A DNA stretch of 64,000 nucleotides from Candidatus Omnitrophota bacterium (GTDB lineage Bacteria > Omnitrophota > Gorgyraeia > 2-02-FULL-51-18). The notes under the pieces are model-generated. The model did no database searches, was not told where the DNA came from, and saw nothing but the letters and a program-made list of their open reading frames with translations. The translations under genes were made by a program, and so were the position numbers. Of the stretch, positions 36,556 through 46,352 are shown in pieces. The DNA lies in contig JAJVIE010000001.1 in the NCBI GenBank assembly GCA_022072175.1, positions 248,425-312,424 on the forward strand. Direction: 5' to 3'. Each line of letters opens with the position of its first letter. The first letter of the stretch is position 1.

Positions 36556-36822
36556 TTACTCCGCCACGTAGGGCAGAAGGGCGATATGACGCGCCATCTT
36601 GACCTGCTTGGCGATGTGGCGCTGGGACTTGGCGTCGGTGCCCGAGATGCGGCTCGGGATGATCTTGCCGCGCTCGGTGATGAAGTGCCTCAGACGATTG
36701 ACGTCCTTATAGTCGATCGTGGCGATCTCCTCGGGCTTGAACTTACAGACCTTCTTGCGGGCGAACTTCTTGCGCGGTCCGGTGGTGCGCTTCTTCTTGG
36801 GTTTGTCTCCGAACGGTCTCAC
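36556..36822 (-). CDS. rpsR: 30S ribosomal protein bS18
   Basis: An 88-residue bS18 with a basic N-terminal tail and core [43 protein letters not shown] use GTG at 36822, which has AAGGAG eight bases upstream. The longer open frame overlaps ssb in another frame and is spurious. A Cys in KKVCKF is a typical remnant of the zinc-binding form. Confidence 0.95.
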   Translation of the reverse strand: MRPFGDKPKKKRTTGPRKKFARKKVCKFKPEEIATIDYKDVNRLRHFITERGKIIPSRISGTDAKSQRHIAKQVKMARHIALLPYVAE

Positions 36823-36854
36823 GTCAGCTTCTCCTTGGTCTTGGGGCTTGCGGG

Positions 36855-37298
36855 TTAAAAGGGTGTCTCGTCCTCTTTGGCGGCCATGTCCGGCGGAGGC
36901 GCTTCCTCGAGATGGGCCTCGCCCATGTCGTCGGACGGCGCCGAGGAGCGCTCGGACGACGCGGAGTCGCGGCCGCCGAGGAACTGCACGGTCTGAGCGA
37001 TGACCTCGAGCGTGCTCCTCTTCTGGCCGTCGGGCGTCTCCCAGCTGCGGCTCTGTAGCCGGCCTTCGACGAACACCGCGCGGCCCTTCTTGAGGTAGTC
37101 GTTGCACGTCTCGGCCTGGCGTCCCCACACCACGACACGCACGAAGGCGGTCTCTTCCTTCTTCTCACCGGTCTGCAGCTTGTACGAGCGGTTCATCGCG
37201 ACGGTGAAGCTCGTCACGGCGGAGCCGTTGGGGATGTACTTCAGCTCCGGATCGCGCGTCAGGTTGCCCATCAACAGGACCTTGTTCAGACTGGCCAT
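36855..37298 (-). CDS. ssb: Single-stranded DNA-binding protein
   Basis: A 147-residue SSB: OB fold (about 1-108) with [27 protein letters not shown] and [11 protein letters not shown], a flexible Ser/Pro/Glu-rich linker, and an acidic tip ending DETPF, the docking peptide for replication and repair proteins. It lies between rpsF and rpsR as in most bacteria. Confidence 0.95.
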   Translation of the reverse strand: MASLNKVLLMGNLTRDPELKYIPNGSAVTSFTVAMNRSYKLQTGEKKEETAFVRVVVWGRQAETCNDYLKKGRAVFVEGRLQSRSWETPDGQKRSTLEVIAQTVQFLGGRDSASSERSSAPSDDMGEAHLEEAPPPDMAAKEDETPF

Positions 37299-37332
37299 CT
37301 TGGTCGTGCCTCCTCGGGGTCCGCCTGCGGGA

Positions 37333-37623
37333 CTACTGTTCGTCCTTGTTGACCAGAAGATAGCGCAGGATCTGGTCGTTGAGACGCAGGGACTGCTCGA
37401 GCTTCTTGGTCTGCTTGGGGTCGATCTGGAAGTTCAAGAGCACGTAGTGGCCCTCGTTCTTCTTGTTGATCTTGTACGCCAGACGGCGGCGGCCCCACTC
37501 CTGCAGTCCGTCCACGCGTCCGCCGTTCTTGGAGATCAGTTCCTGCACCTGGGTCACGGTCGCCTTGGTGGTGTCGGCGGCCAGCTCCGGGTTGATGATG
37601 AAAACACCCTCGTAGTTCCTCAT
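37333..37623 (-). CDS. rpsF: 30S ribosomal protein bS6
   Basis: A 96-residue bS6 (MRNYEGVFIINPELAAD, GRRRLAYKINKKNEGHYVL, LNDQILRYLLV). The ATG at 37623 overlaps the pth stop by 4 bases. Earlier in-frame starts run antisense-like through pth and are rejected. bS6 pairs with bS18 on the 30S platform, which is encoded two genes downstream. Confidence 0.95.
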   Translation of the reverse strand: MRNYEGVFIINPELAADTTKATVTQVQELISKNGGRVDGLQEWGRRRLAYKINKKNEGHYVLLNFQIDPKQTKKLEQSLRLNDQILRYLLVNKDEQ

Positions 37624-38198
37624 TCGTCCTGCTCCTTCTTTGGGTTCGACAACAACCGGCTCAACAGTTCTCGAGCCGGCAGAAAGCCCCGCTCGATCCA
37701 GGCGCCGCACACCTCGGTGGCGATCCCGAGCGCCTGAGCGATCGCCGCTTCTTCCTCCGGACGGAACGGGCCGAGCACATGTTCGGCCAGGTCCGTGCCG
37801 CTTTCCGGCGCGCCGACGCCCACGCGCAGGCGCGCGAAATCCTTCGTACCGAGCTTCTCGATCAGCGACTTGAGGCCGTTGTGCCCCCCGTCGCTTCCCG
37901 ACGGCCTCAGTCTGAGCCGTCCGGCTTGCAGATACACGTCGTCGCAGACCACCAGGATCCGGTCGGCGGGCCCGCTCTCGAGGGCCGCCGCCGCGGCCTC
38001 CCCCGACCGGTTGACATAGGTCAGGGGCTTGATCAGTCTGGCGCGCTCCAGATCGCAGACCTCGGAGCGCAGCCGCTCGTCCCGCCGCCACCGCCCTCCC
38101 TCGCGGGAGGCCAGCGCGTCCAGCACCCGGTACCCGACGTTGTGCCGGGTCCCTTCGTACGACCCGCCGGGGTTGCCGATGCCGAGGACGAGCTTCAA
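37620..38198 (-). CDS. pth: Peptidyl-tRNA hydrolase
   Basis: A 192-residue Pth that releases tRNAs from peptidyl-tRNA drop-off. Signatures: LVLGIGNPGGSYEGTRHNVGY with the catalytic His, KPLTYVNRSGEA, VCDDVYLQAGRLRLRPSGSDGGHNGLKS (near 90-118) with the Asp. I start at TTG 38198, directly before the conserved KLVLGIGNPG; no ATG or GTG is available near it. It lies 11 bases behind rplY. Confidence 0.94.
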   Translation of the reverse strand: MKLVLGIGNPGGSYEGTRHNVGYRVLDALASREGGRWRRDERLRSEVCDLERARLIKPLTYVNRSGEAAAAALESGPADRILVVCDDVYLQAGRLRLRPSGSDGGHNGLKSLIEKLGTKDFARLRVGVGAPESGTDLAEHVLGPFRPEEEAAIAQALGIATEVCGAWIERGFLPARELLSRLLSNPKKEQDE

Positions 38199-38209
38199 GC
38201 CGACGGCGT

Positions 38210-38902
38210 CTACTTGGCGTCCTTGGCCTTGGGTTCTTCCTTGGCCGGGGCAGCCTTCTTGTCCGCGCCTTCCTCTTCCTTCTTCTCGCGGATGACCTCG
38301 AGCTCCGGCGTGGCGGCCGCGACCTCCTCGACCTTCTCCTCGTGCTTGCGCACCTGGAAGAGCAGGGTGTCGGGGGAATTGAGCACGCGCAGCTTGTCGC
38401 CGAGCTTCAGATCGCTGACGTGGATGCCCTGGTTGAGCTGCAGGCCAGAGACATCGACGTCGATATGCTTGGGGATATCCATCGGCAGGCACTCGATGCG
38501 CAGTTCGCGCAGCGGGTGGTCGAGCATGCCGCCGTCCTGTTTGACGCCGATCGGCTCTCCGACAGCGACCAACGCGACCTCGACCTGGATCTTCTCGGTC
38601 AGCGAGATCTCATTGAAATCCACGTGCAGGATCGTCTGCTTGACGGGGTCGTGCTGGATCTCCTTGATGATGACCGCGCGCTGTTTCTTGGGCGCGTTGT
38701 CGATCTCGAGGCTGATCAGCTGGTTCTCGCCGGAGCCGGCGCCGACCAGACGGTTGAGCTCACGGTCGTTCACCGACACCGAGATCGGCTTCTCGCCGCG
38801 GTGGTAGACGATGCCGGGCACCAGGCCCGAGTTGCGGGCCTTCTTGGCGGCCTCTTTGCCGGCGCTCTCGCGCAGGGTGGCTTTCAGCTTGATCTGTTCC
38901 AT
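38210..38902 (-). CDS. rplY: 50S ribosomal protein bL25, CTC type
   Basis: A 230-residue long (CTC/TL5) form: N-terminal 5S rRNA-binding domain (KKARNSGLVPGIVYHRGEKP, FNEISLTEKIQVEVALV), a C-terminal beta domain (ECLPMDIPKHIDVDVSGLQLNQGIHVSDL, near 135-165) and a Lys/Glu/Ala-rich tail. It is followed by pth, a very common pairing. Confidence 0.94.
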   Translation of the reverse strand: MEQIKLKATLRESAGKEAAKKARNSGLVPGIVYHRGEKPISVSVNDRELNRLVGAGSGENQLISLEIDNAPKKQRAVIIKEIQHDPVKQTILHVDFNEISLTEKIQVEVALVAVGEPIGVKQDGGMLDHPLRELRIECLPMDIPKHIDVDVSGLQLNQGIHVSDLKLGDKLRVLNSPDTLLFQVRKHEEKVEEVAAATPELEVIREKKEEEGADKKAAPAKEEPKAKDAK

Positions 38903-38955
38903 CGTTCCCTTCCTTCTCTACTTTGTTGCCGGACGGCGTTCATCGCCGCGCCCGG

Positions 38956-39894
38956 TCAGTTGAACAAACTGCTTACCGATTCCTCGTTGTGGATCCTGCG
39001 GATCGCCTCTCCCAAGAGCGGGGCCACCGACAGCACCTTGAAGATAGCGTCGCGCTTGGTCGGGTCCAGGGGAATGCTGTCCGTGACGACGAACTCCTCG
39101 ATCGGGGAGCTCTTGATACGCTCGAGCGCCGGACCCGAGAGGATCGGGTGCGAGACGGCCGCGTAGATCTTGAGCGCGCCGGCCTTCTTGAGCGCGGCGG
39201 AGGCTTCGCACATCGAGCCTGCCGTCGCGGCCAGATCGTCCACGATGAGCACGTTCTTGCCTTTGACCTCACCGAGGATGTTCATCACCTCGGCGTGCCG
39301 GTCGTCGATACGGCGCTTGTCGACGACCACCAGGGCCGCCTCCAGGCGTTTCGAGAATTCGCGGGCCATCTTGATACCACCGACGTCCGGCGAGGCGACG
39401 ACGAGGTTCTTCATCCGCTTCTTCTTGAAATAGTCCGCGATGGTCTTGGCCGCGAAAAGATGGTCGAGCGGGATATCGAAGAAGCCCTGGATCTGTCCGG
39501 CGTGCAGGTCCATCGTGAGGATGCGGTCGGCGCCGGCGGTGGTCAGAAGGTTGGCGACCAGCTTGGCCGTGATCGGCACTCGCGGCTGATCCTTGCGGTC
39601 CTGGCGGGCATAACCGAAGTAAGGGATCACCGCGGTGATGCGCCGGGCTGAAGCGCGCTTGACCGCGTCGATGGTGATGAGGAGTTCCATGAGGTTGTTG
39701 TTGGTCGGCGGGCAGGTGGACTGAACGATGAACACGTCCGTGCCGCGGACGTCCTCGTTGATCTTGACGCGGATCTCACCCTCGCTGAACGTGCCGACGA
39801 GCGCGTTGGCGACGTCGGTCTTGAGGTACTTGGCGATCTTCTTCGCCAGATCGGGGTTGGCGTTGCCCGTGAAGATCTTGATCTTACCGTTCAT
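38956..39894 (-). CDS. prs: Ribose-phosphate pyrophosphokinase
   Basis: A 312-residue PRPP synthetase providing PRPP for purine, pyrimidine, histidine and NAD synthesis. It shows FSEGEIRVKINEDVRGTDVFIVQS, YFGYARQDRKDQPRVPITAKLVANLL (near 95-120), the flexible catalytic loop with KRR, and the PRPP loop VLIVDDLAATAGSM. The gene order glmU-prs-rplY-pth is classical. Confidence 0.95.
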   Translation of the reverse strand: MNGKIKIFTGNANPDLAKKIAKYLKTDVANALVGTFSEGEIRVKINEDVRGTDVFIVQSTCPPTNNNLMELLITIDAVKRASARRITAVIPYFGYARQDRKDQPRVPITAKLVANLLTTAGADRILTMDLHAGQIQGFFDIPLDHLFAAKTIADYFKKKRMKNLVVASPDVGGIKMAREFSKRLEAALVVVDKRRIDDRHAEVMNILGEVKGKNVLIVDDLAATAGSMCEASAALKKAGALKIYAAVSHPILSGPALERIKSSPIEEFVVTDSIPLDPTKRDAIFKVLSVAPLLGEAIRRIHNEESVSSLFN

Positions 39895-39919
39895 GGACCT
39901 GTTCCTCTGTTGAGATCCG

Positions 39920-41173
39920 TTATCGACCCAGGCGTCGGGCGGGCACTCCCGCCACGACCGCCCCGTCCGGCACGTGCCGGCCTCGGGTCACCACCGCGCC
40001 GGCTCCCGTCCGGGAGCGGCGTCCGACGCGCACCGGAGCCACGAGCACGGTGCCGCTGCCGACCTGCGCTCCGTCGGCGATGACCGTGCGGTGCTTGGAC
40101 TTGCCGTCATAATTGGCGGTGATCGTGCCCGCGCCGACGTTGACGTCCCGTCCCACCACCGCGTCCCCGAGATAGGACAGGTGCTTGGCCTGCGAACGTC
40201 CGCCGACCTTCGAGCGGACCACCTCCACGAAATTGCCCACGGTCGCGCCGTCCGCGATGCGGCTGGCCCCGCGGATCCGGGCGAACGGGCCGATCGAACA
40301 GCCCTTGCCGATCACCGAACCCTCCTCGATGACCGTGAACGCGTGCACCACGGTCCCCTCGCCGATACGCACGTCGGCATCGAGCACCGCGCTGTCCGGG
40401 TCCCGGAAGATCACACCGCGCTCGGCATGCTCCTCGACCAGACGCCGGCGGCACACCGCCTGCAGCGCCATCAGCTCCGGACGCGAATTGGCGCCGAGCA
40501 CTTCTCCGGCGTCGGAAGAAACGACCGCCTCGACGCGACCTTCCGACGCGAGGATCCCCACCGCGTCGGTCAGGTAATACTCCTTCTTGAGCGGGTTGCG
40601 CTCGATGCGGCGCAGCGCCGACCAGAGCTTCGGCCCGTCAAAAGCATAACTGCCGACGTTGATCTCGCGCACGCGGCGCTCGGCCTCGGTCGCGTCGTTC
40701 TCCTCGACGATGCGCCTGACCGAGCCGTCCGACGACCGGAGGATGCGTCCGTAGCCCGTGGGCCTGGCCAGCTCAGCGGACAACAGCACGCAATCAGCTC
40801 CGGTCGAGCGGCGACGCTCGACGAGCGCCTCGATCGTCGAGGCCCGCAAGAGCGGCGTGTCGCAGTAGAGCACGACGACCGTCTTGTAGTTCTTCAGGAC
40901 CTTCCCGGCGCACAGGACGGCGTGCCCGCTGCCCAAGAGCTGCTGCTGCCGCACCAGCTTCACACGGCCGCCGACCGCCCGGCGCACCTGGTCGTAACCG
41001 TACCCGGCGACCACGTGCAGGTCCTTCGAGACCCGCGACGCAGACTCGAGCAGGTGCCCCAACATCGGCCGCCCGCAGATCGGGTGCAGCGCCTTGGGCA
41101 GATCGGACTTCAGCCTCGTGCCGCGACCCGCGGCGAGCACCAGGACCGCTGTCCGACCCGTCTGGCGGCTCAT
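39920..41173 (-). CDS. glmU: Bifunctional GlmU, short form
   Basis: About 417 residues. The N-terminal uridylyltransferase has [32 protein letters not shown] and EINVGSYAF. The C-terminal acetyltransferase beta-helix has the catalytic His in [13 protein letters not shown] and [17 protein letters not shown]. It makes UDP-GlcNAc for peptidoglycan and lipid A. It is about 40 residues shorter than the E. coli enzyme and ends soon after the helix ([11 protein letters not shown]), so the C-terminal extension is missing. The ATG overlaps the clpX stop. Confidence 0.92.
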   Translation of the reverse strand: MSRQTGRTAVLVLAAGRGTRLKSDLPKALHPICGRPMLGHLLESASRVSKDLHVVAGYGYDQVRRAVGGRVKLVRQQQLLGSGHAVLCAGKVLKNYKTVVVLYCDTPLLRASTIEALVERRRSTGADCVLLSAELARPTGYGRILRSSDGSVRRIVEENDATEAERRVREINVGSYAFDGPKLWSALRRIERNPLKKEYYLTDAVGILASEGRVEAVVSSDAGEVLGANSRPELMALQAVCRRRLVEEHAERGVIFRDPDSAVLDADVRIGEGTVVHAFTVIEEGSVIGKGCSIGPFARIRGASRIADGATVGNFVEVVRSKVGGRSQAKHLSYLGDAVVGRDVNVGAGTITANYDGKSKHRTVIADGAQVGSGTVLVAPVRVGRRSRTGAGAVVTRGRHVPDGAVVAGVPARRLGR

Positions 41174-42420
41174 GCGATCTTCTTGATCTCGCCCTTTCGG
41201 GACACGAGCCCCGGACGGCGCCGTTCGGTGACCGTCTCGCGGTCGACCCGGCACTCCTCGACGGTGCCGTTGGAGGGGATCTCGTACATCACGTCGAGCA
41301 TCACCTCCTCCAGGATGGAACGCAGGCCGCGCGCTCCGGTGCCCTTCTTGATCGCCTCGCGGACGACCTCCTCGAGCGCGCCTTCGGTGAACGTCAGGCG
41401 CACACCCTCGAGCTCCAGGAACTTCTCGAACTGGCGCACGAGCGCGTTCTTGGGCTTGATCAGGATATCGAGCAGGTCCTTCTCGCCGAGCGCCTCGAGC
41501 GTGGTCACGATCGGGAACCGTCCGATGAACTCCGGGATCAGACCGAACTTCACCAGGTCCTCGGTCTGCACGCGCCGCACGATGTCGCCGGCGCTCTTGC
41601 GGCCGCTCTCATGAAATCCGATGTCCCGCTTGCCCAGCCGGCGCTCGATGATGGAACCGAGCGAACTGAACGTCCCGCCGCAGATGAAAAGGATGTTGGT
41701 GGTATCGACCTGGATGGACTCGGCCTGGGGGTGCTTGCGTCCGCCCTGAGGGGGCACGCTGGCCTTCGTGCCCTCCAGGATCTTGAGCAACGCCTGCTGG
41801 ACGCCCTCTCCGGAAACGTCCCGGGTGATGGAGATGTTCTCGGAGGTCTTGCCGATCTTGTCGATCTCATCGATGTAGATGATGCCGGTCTCGGCGCGTT
41901 TGACGTCATGGTCGGCGTCCTGCAGAAGGCGCAGGATCACGTTCTCGACGTCCTCTCCGACATAGCCGGCTTGCGTGAGCGTCGTGGCGTCGCAGATCGC
42001 GAAGGGGACCTTCAGGATGCGAGCCAGCGTTCGCGCCAAGAGCGTCTTGCCCGACCCGGTGGGTCCGATCATGAGGACGTTGGACTTCTCGAGCTCGACA
42101 CCGGCCTTCTGTTCGCCGGTGGCGAAAACGCGCTTGTAGTGGTTGTAGACGGCGACCGACAACTGCTTCTTGGCCCGCTCCTGCCCGATGACGTAGTCGT
42201 CGAGCACAGCCTTGATCGCGGCCGGTTTGGGCAGCTCGGACAGCGCCATCGGCTCGACCTTGGAAGGCTCCGGACGCGAGGTCTCCGGCTCCTTGGAGAG
42301 GATCTGATGACAGAACTTCACGCAGTCCTCGCAGATGTAGACATCGGGCCCCGAGAAGAGCTTCTCGTCGGTCCGTGTCTGCTTCTGGCAGAACGAGCAT
42401 TTTTGCGTCGCGTTCTTCAT
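41170..42420 (-). CDS. clpX: ATP-dependent Clp protease ATPase subunit ClpX
   Basis: A 416-residue AAA+ unfoldase: N-terminal C4 zinc finger (CSFC and CEDC pairs), Walker A GPTGSGKT, pore loop AGYVGEDVE, Walker [11 protein letters not shown], sensor and [10 protein letters not shown], ending in the C-terminal domain [19 protein letters not shown]. It partners ClpP in protein turnover; clpP, usually directly upstream, is absent here and tRNA-Gln occupies that place. The start at ATG 42420 follows family length. Confidence 0.95.
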   Translation of the reverse strand: MKNATQKCSFCQKQTRTDEKLFSGPDVYICEDCVKFCHQILSKEPETSRPEPSKVEPMALSELPKPAAIKAVLDDYVIGQERAKKQLSVAVYNHYKRVFATGEQKAGVELEKSNVLMIGPTGSGKTLLARTLARILKVPFAICDATTLTQAGYVGEDVENVILRLLQDADHDVKRAETGIIYIDEIDKIGKTSENISITRDVSGEGVQQALLKILEGTKASVPPQGGRKHPQAESIQVDTTNILFICGGTFSSLGSIIERRLGKRDIGFHESGRKSAGDIVRRVQTEDLVKFGLIPEFIGRFPIVTTLEALGEKDLLDILIKPKNALVRQFEKFLELEGVRLTFTEGALEEVVREAIKKGTGARGLRSILEEVMLDVMYEIPSNGTVEECRVDRETVTERRRPGLVSRKGEIKKIA

Positions 42421-42470
42421 CCTGTATCCTGTCTTGCGCCGATCCGGCCGGTGGGTCCGGGTACCGGGTT

Positions 42471-42541
42471 TTGCCCCGCTTGGATTCGAACCAAGACTCA
42501 CGCCTCCAAAGGGCGGTGTGCTACCATTACACCACAGGGCA
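42471..42541 (-). tRNA. tRNA-Gln, anticodon UUG
   Basis: A 71-nt tRNA with acceptor TGCCCTG/CGGGGCA (one G-U pair), anticodon loop CTTTGGA (TTG) and T loop GGTTCGAATCC. The first anticodon-stem pair is a C-U mismatch. CCA is not encoded. Confidence 0.94.
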
Positions 42542-42707
42542 GTCCCGGTGCGGGTCCGCCCTCGCGGCGCGCGCCGCCCCAGCGGTCCTTCCCGCGCGTC
42601 CTTCCTGCTCGATACGCTGCTCTCGTACGCGATCCTTGATGCGCCGCCGATCGTGCGGCGACTTTCGACGGTGTTCGTTCTCAGACGGGAAGGGAGGTCC
42701 GGAAGGG

Positions 42708-43592
42708 TCAGACGGTCGGCGCGACGAAGACTTTCCAGCGCCGGTCCAACCGGCGCAGCCGACGGGCCGCCCGCGCGGCCAAGCGCGCTGAAGCGTAGAC
42801 ACCGAAAACGGTCGAGCCGCTCCCGGACAGAAGGCTAGCGTGAGCCCCTTGTTCGACCAGTGCGGCTTTGATCTTCGCGATTTCCGTAACTCTTTTGTTG
42901 AGCGAGACTTCCAGATCGTTCCTTAGGAAGCCGGCCAGACGCTCCCACTCGCCAAGTTTCGCCGAGCGGAGCAACATCTTAGCATCGGCCCTGTAGGGTG
43001 TCAAGCTGACGGGGTCCAGCCCCTGATAGGCCTCCCGGGTCGAGATCCCGAAGGGCGGTTTGACCAGAACGTGCCACAACCGGACCCCTCCGGCCGGGAC
43101 CGGCCGCAGGCGCTCCCCCCTGCCGCGGCCCACCGCGAACGGAACGCCGGCCACGAAGAACGGCACATCACTACCCACTTCAAGACCGATCCGGGACAGC
43201 TTCCGGACGCCGTACCCCAACCGCCAGAGCCGGTCGAGCCCGAGCAGGACTGCCGCGGCATCGCTGGAGCCGCCACCGAGACCGGCGGCGTGGGGGATGC
43301 GCTTGACCAGGCGGATGGAAGCGCCCGCACCGTAACCACTGTGCCGCTTGAGCGCGAGCGCGGCCTTGAGCGCCAGGTTGCGTTCATCGGTGGGCAGAGA
43401 GGGGTCACTGCACCGGAGCGTCAGTGCCGGCGCGTGCCGGAACGTCAGCTTGTCGTAGAGCCCGACCCGTTCGAAAAGCGTGTCGAGTTCATGATAGCCG
43501 TCCGGACGTCGCCGGATCACACGCAGGTAGAGGTTGACCTTGGCCGGGGCCAGGACCCGCACGCCCGAAGGCGTGACCGTCAACAAGCTCAT
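42708..43592 (-). CDS. ispE: 4-diphosphocytidyl-2-C-methylerythritol kinase
   Basis: A 294-residue GHMP kinase of the MEP isoprenoid pathway. It has the N-terminal motif [22 protein letters not shown], the ATP loop [18 protein letters not shown] and motif 3 [12 protein letters not shown] near the C-terminus. It supplies undecaprenyl and quinone precursors. Its ATG overlaps the stop of the lipoprotein gene by 4 bases. Confidence 0.94.
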   Translation of the reverse strand: MSLLTVTPSGVRVLAPAKVNLYLRVIRRRPDGYHELDTLFERVGLYDKLTFRHAPALTLRCSDPSLPTDERNLALKAALALKRHSGYGAGASIRLVKRIPHAAGLGGGSSDAAAVLLGLDRLWRLGYGVRKLSRIGLEVGSDVPFFVAGVPFAVGRGRGERLRPVPAGGVRLWHVLVKPPFGISTREAYQGLDPVSLTPYRADAKMLLRSAKLGEWERLAGFLRNDLEVSLNKRVTEIAKIKAALVEQGAHASLLSGSGSTVFGVYASARLAARAARRLRRLDRRWKVFVAPTV

Positions 43593-44551
43593 TCGGCAGG
43601 CATCGAGAAGCCGAAGAGCTTAAAGGCCTCCTGGATGGATTGCGACTCGGTGAGGAAGCGCTCGAGGATCTCGCGGTCGAGGATCTTCTTCTGCTGGTAG
43701 TCGAAGAGCACCTGACGGTCGATGATGAGCTTCTGCCGGTTGAGGTAGTCCTGGATCTCGATCCGGTCGAAATCCCCGTAACGGTACCCCTGCAGCACCT
43801 GGTTGGTGAGCTTGAAGATCTCCAGGATCGTCTCCCGGGGGTCCTCGGATTTGAGCGTCAGCACCGAAAAACGGAACACGCGCCGCCCTCCCGACTCGTC
43901 GAAGTTGCCGTCGACGAGCGTGAAGCCTTGGACGGCCCCCTCCTGCCCGTCCTTGGCGAGACTGAAACGGATGCGCTGAGCGATCTGCTCGGTCAGGAAC
44001 TTCTCCTTGCGGACGTCCTCGATGACCAGCGGCGGCCGGCTGCCTTCGGGTCCGGGATGATAGCGGCCCTGGCCGAACAGCGTCCTGTTGATGGATTCCT
44101 CGATCCCGATCGCGTCGGCGTTGGCTCGCTTGATGTCATCGAGGGACCGCGTGATGTTGAGCTCGGCGAAGGTCTTGGTGTCCCGGATGAGCACCGTACA
44201 GTAGTCGAGAGACAGGTCCGTGGACAACGCCACGCGCGTGACCACCTGCATCAGCTGACCCATCTGCTCGTGCACGTCCTTGGGGATCTGACCCGTGGCG
44301 TCGACGATACTGTCGAGGTACAGCGCCGCTCCGACCGTACGGCCGACCACGCGGGCTTCGACCTCGAGCTTGTACTCGGAGAGGGCGATCCTCTCGATGG
44401 AGGACGGCACCGTCGAGGCCGGATAGGTGTACCGCGGACCGCAACCGGCCGTCACGAGCGCCGCGGCCAGAGCGGACACCGCCCACGAGACGACAAAAAA
44501 AGACCTCCGGGCCCCCTGACGGGGTCCCCGGAGGTCCCTTCCGGCCGCCAT
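43589..44551 (-). CDS. Predicted lipoprotein of unknown family
   Basis: About 320 residues. From the ATG at 44551 the N-terminus is very Arg-rich, then ARRSFFVVSWAVSALAAALVTAGCG gives an h-region and lipobox (VTAGC). The twin-Arg RRSFF resembles a Tat signal. The mature part is alpha/beta with LYLDSIVDATGQIPKDVHEQM and a helical C-terminus; I do not recognise it. An intrinsic terminator lies within codons 6-19 of this reading. If the gene instead starts at the in-frame GTG just before SALAAALVTAGC, the signal would be unusually short and uncharged. Coupled to ispE. Confidence 0.65.
   Translation of the reverse strand: MAAGRDLRGPRQGARRSFFVVSWAVSALAAALVTAGCGPRYTYPASTVPSSIERIALSEYKLEVEARVVGRTVGAALYLDSIVDATGQIPKDVHEQMGQLMQVVTRVALSTDLSLDYCTVLIRDTKTFAELNITRSLDDIKRANADAIGIEESINRTLFGQGRYHPGPEGSRPPLVIEDVRKEKFLTEQIAQRIRFSLAKDGQEGAVQGFTLVDGNFDESGGRRVFRFSVLTLKSEDPRETILEIFKLTNQVLQGYRYGDFDRIEIQDYLNRQKLIIDRQVLFDYQQKKILDREILERFLTESQSIQEAFKLFGFSMPAE
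44495..44536 (-). terminator. Intrinsic terminator inside the lipoprotein start region
   Basis: On the minus strand a 10-bp stem GACCTCCGGG / CCCGGAGGTC extended by a CCCC/GGGG inner stem with a GTCA loop, followed by seven T (44501-44495). It begins 32 bases after the ftsH stop and lies inside the predicted signal peptide coding region of the next gene. Confidence 0.85.
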
Positions 44552-44567
44552 CGGTCCGTCGTCCGCC

Positions 44568-46211
44568 CTATGAGCCCTGGGGCGGGACGTACTTGGCGTT
44601 GATCCTCGGGTTGGCTTTGCCATACTCTTTGAAGATCGCCTCGATATCGTCATAGTCGAGCTCGTTGCGGGTCAGAAGCTCCTTGGCGAAGCGCTCGAAG
44701 ATCACCGATTCCTTGCGCAGGAGCTCTTCGACCTCGCGCATGCACTCCTGGATGATCTGATGGCTTTCCATGTTGAGCTTCTGCTTGATGTCCTCGGAGA
44801 GCTGTTCCTTGGGGATCCGCGCGTAGTCGCCGACCCAACCGCTCTTGGACATACCCCACTCCCACACCATCTTGTGCGCCCACCACATCGCCTGGGTGAA
44901 ATCGTTGCACACGCCGGTGGCGGTGACGCCGAACTTCACCTTCTCGCCCGCGTAACCGGCGAGCGCGACCTTGATGTTGGCCAACACGCGGTCCCGGTTG
45001 ACGTGCTGGGTCTCCTCGGAAGGCAGGTGATAGACCACGCCGCCGGCCGGACCGCGCGGGATGATCGAGGCCTTGAAAACGTCGTCGGTCGGATGCAGCA
45101 GGTACAGTGCCATCAGATGGCCCGTCTCGTGATATGCGGTCACCTGACGATCCTTCTCGCTGACCTTGGTCATCTTCTTGAGACCGAGATCGATGCGCTC
45201 CATGGCCTCATAGAGGTGCTCGGAGTTGACCTTGTCGACGTTCTTGCGCGTGGCGATGAGCGCGGCTTCCTTGGTGATGTTGGCGATGTCCGCGGGGCTC
45301 TTGCCGATGGCCTTGCGGGCGAAACGCGCCACATCCACCGACGCGTCGGCGTTCACCCTCTTGAGGTAATAGCTGAAGAGCAGTTCGCGCTCGGCGAGGT
45401 CCGGCTTTTCGACGTAGATCTTGCGGTCGAAGCGTCCGGGGCGCAGGAGCGCGGCGTCCAGTGAGTCCTCGGCGGCGTTGGTGGCGCCGATGACGATGAC
45501 GTTCTCCTCCTTGTCACCGAGCCCGTCCATTTCGGCCAGGAGCTGGTTCTGGGTGGAGTTGGTCTCCTCTGTACCGCCAAAAGCGGAGAACACGCGCTTG
45601 CGGGCCACCGCGTCGATCTCATCGATGAAGATCACACAGCCGCCGTCGGCATAGGCCAGGCGGCGGGCTCTCTGGAAGAGCTGTCTCACGCGGGAGGCGC
45701 CGACGCCGACGAACACCTCGACGAACTCGGCTCCCGACATGGAGATGAACGGCACTCCGGCCTCGGTCGCGATGGCCTTGGCCATATAGGTCTTACCGCA
45801 GCCGGGAGGGCCCATCATGAGCATACCGCGGATGATGTTGCCGCCGATCTTCTTGACGCGCGCGCGGTCCTTGATGAGGCTGACGAGCTCCTTGGCCTCC
45901 ATCTTGGCGGCTTCCATGCCGACGATGTCGTCCCACTTGATGTTGACGCGGTCGGTCTTGACCTGCTTCTTCTTGAGCTTCTGCAGGCCGCCCTGGAGGA
46001 CCCAGGAGTACAGCACGACGAAAATGACCGCGCTGATGGTCGCCTGCAAGCCCATGGTCGAGAGCCAGGCGACCATGTAGGACCGTTGGTAGGAGTCGAT
46101 CGAACTGAGAGCGGCGACCGGGACCCAGAAAATGAAAACGGTCCAGCCGATGACGACGATCTTGATCCAGTGGTTCCACCAAAAGAGCTTGAGCTTCTTA
46201 AGAAGGTTCAT
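44568..46211 (-). CDS. FtsH-like AAA+ zinc metalloprotease
   Basis: A 547-residue membrane protease. Two TM helices (about 16-36 and 46-70) are separated by only about 10-15 residues, so the usual periplasmic domain of FtsH is missing. The AAA module has Walker A GPPGCGKT, pore region FVEVFVGVGASRVR, Walker B CVIFIDEIDA and SRH ATNAAEDSLDAALLRPGRFDR (near 230-250). The protease site is HETGH with the third ligand Asp in CNDFTQA. Expected to degrade membrane and short-lived cytosolic proteins. I start at ATG 46211 rather than an antisense-like extension. Confidence 0.9.
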   Translation of the reverse strand: MNLLKKLKLFWWNHWIKIVVIGWTVFIFWVPVAALSSIDSYQRSYMVAWLSTMGLQATISAVIFVVLYSWVLQGGLQKLKKKQVKTDRVNIKWDDIVGMEAAKMEAKELVSLIKDRARVKKIGGNIIRGMLMMGPPGCGKTYMAKAIATEAGVPFISMSGAEFVEVFVGVGASRVRQLFQRARRLAYADGGCVIFIDEIDAVARKRVFSAFGGTEETNSTQNQLLAEMDGLGDKEENVIVIGATNAAEDSLDAALLRPGRFDRKIYVEKPDLAERELLFSYYLKRVNADASVDVARFARKAIGKSPADIANITKEAALIATRKNVDKVNSEHLYEAMERIDLGLKKMTKVSEKDRQVTAYHETGHLMALYLLHPTDDVFKASIIPRGPAGGVVYHLPSEETQHVNRDRVLANIKVALAGYAGEKVKFGVTATGVCNDFTQAMWWAHKMVWEWGMSKSGWVGDYARIPKEQLSEDIKQKLNMESHQIIQECMREVEELLRKESVIFERFAKELLTRNELDYDDIEAIFKEYGKANPRINAKYVPPQGS

Positions 46212-46352
46212 GGTGTTGCCGGGTCCTTTGGGCGACGAGCGCCGCGTGTCTGACGTGTGTAGCCCTGCCAAGGGCGGGCGGGCACGGCCCTGAGGCCGTC
46301 CCGTCCCCCGCCGGCGGTCTGCGACGGACCTTGCGGGTCCGCCGCCCTACGC

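Noticed and set aside
42542..42707. Possible gene between ispE and tRNA-Gln
   Set aside because: 166 bases with only shadow frames, no ribosome site and no recognisable product or clear terminator.
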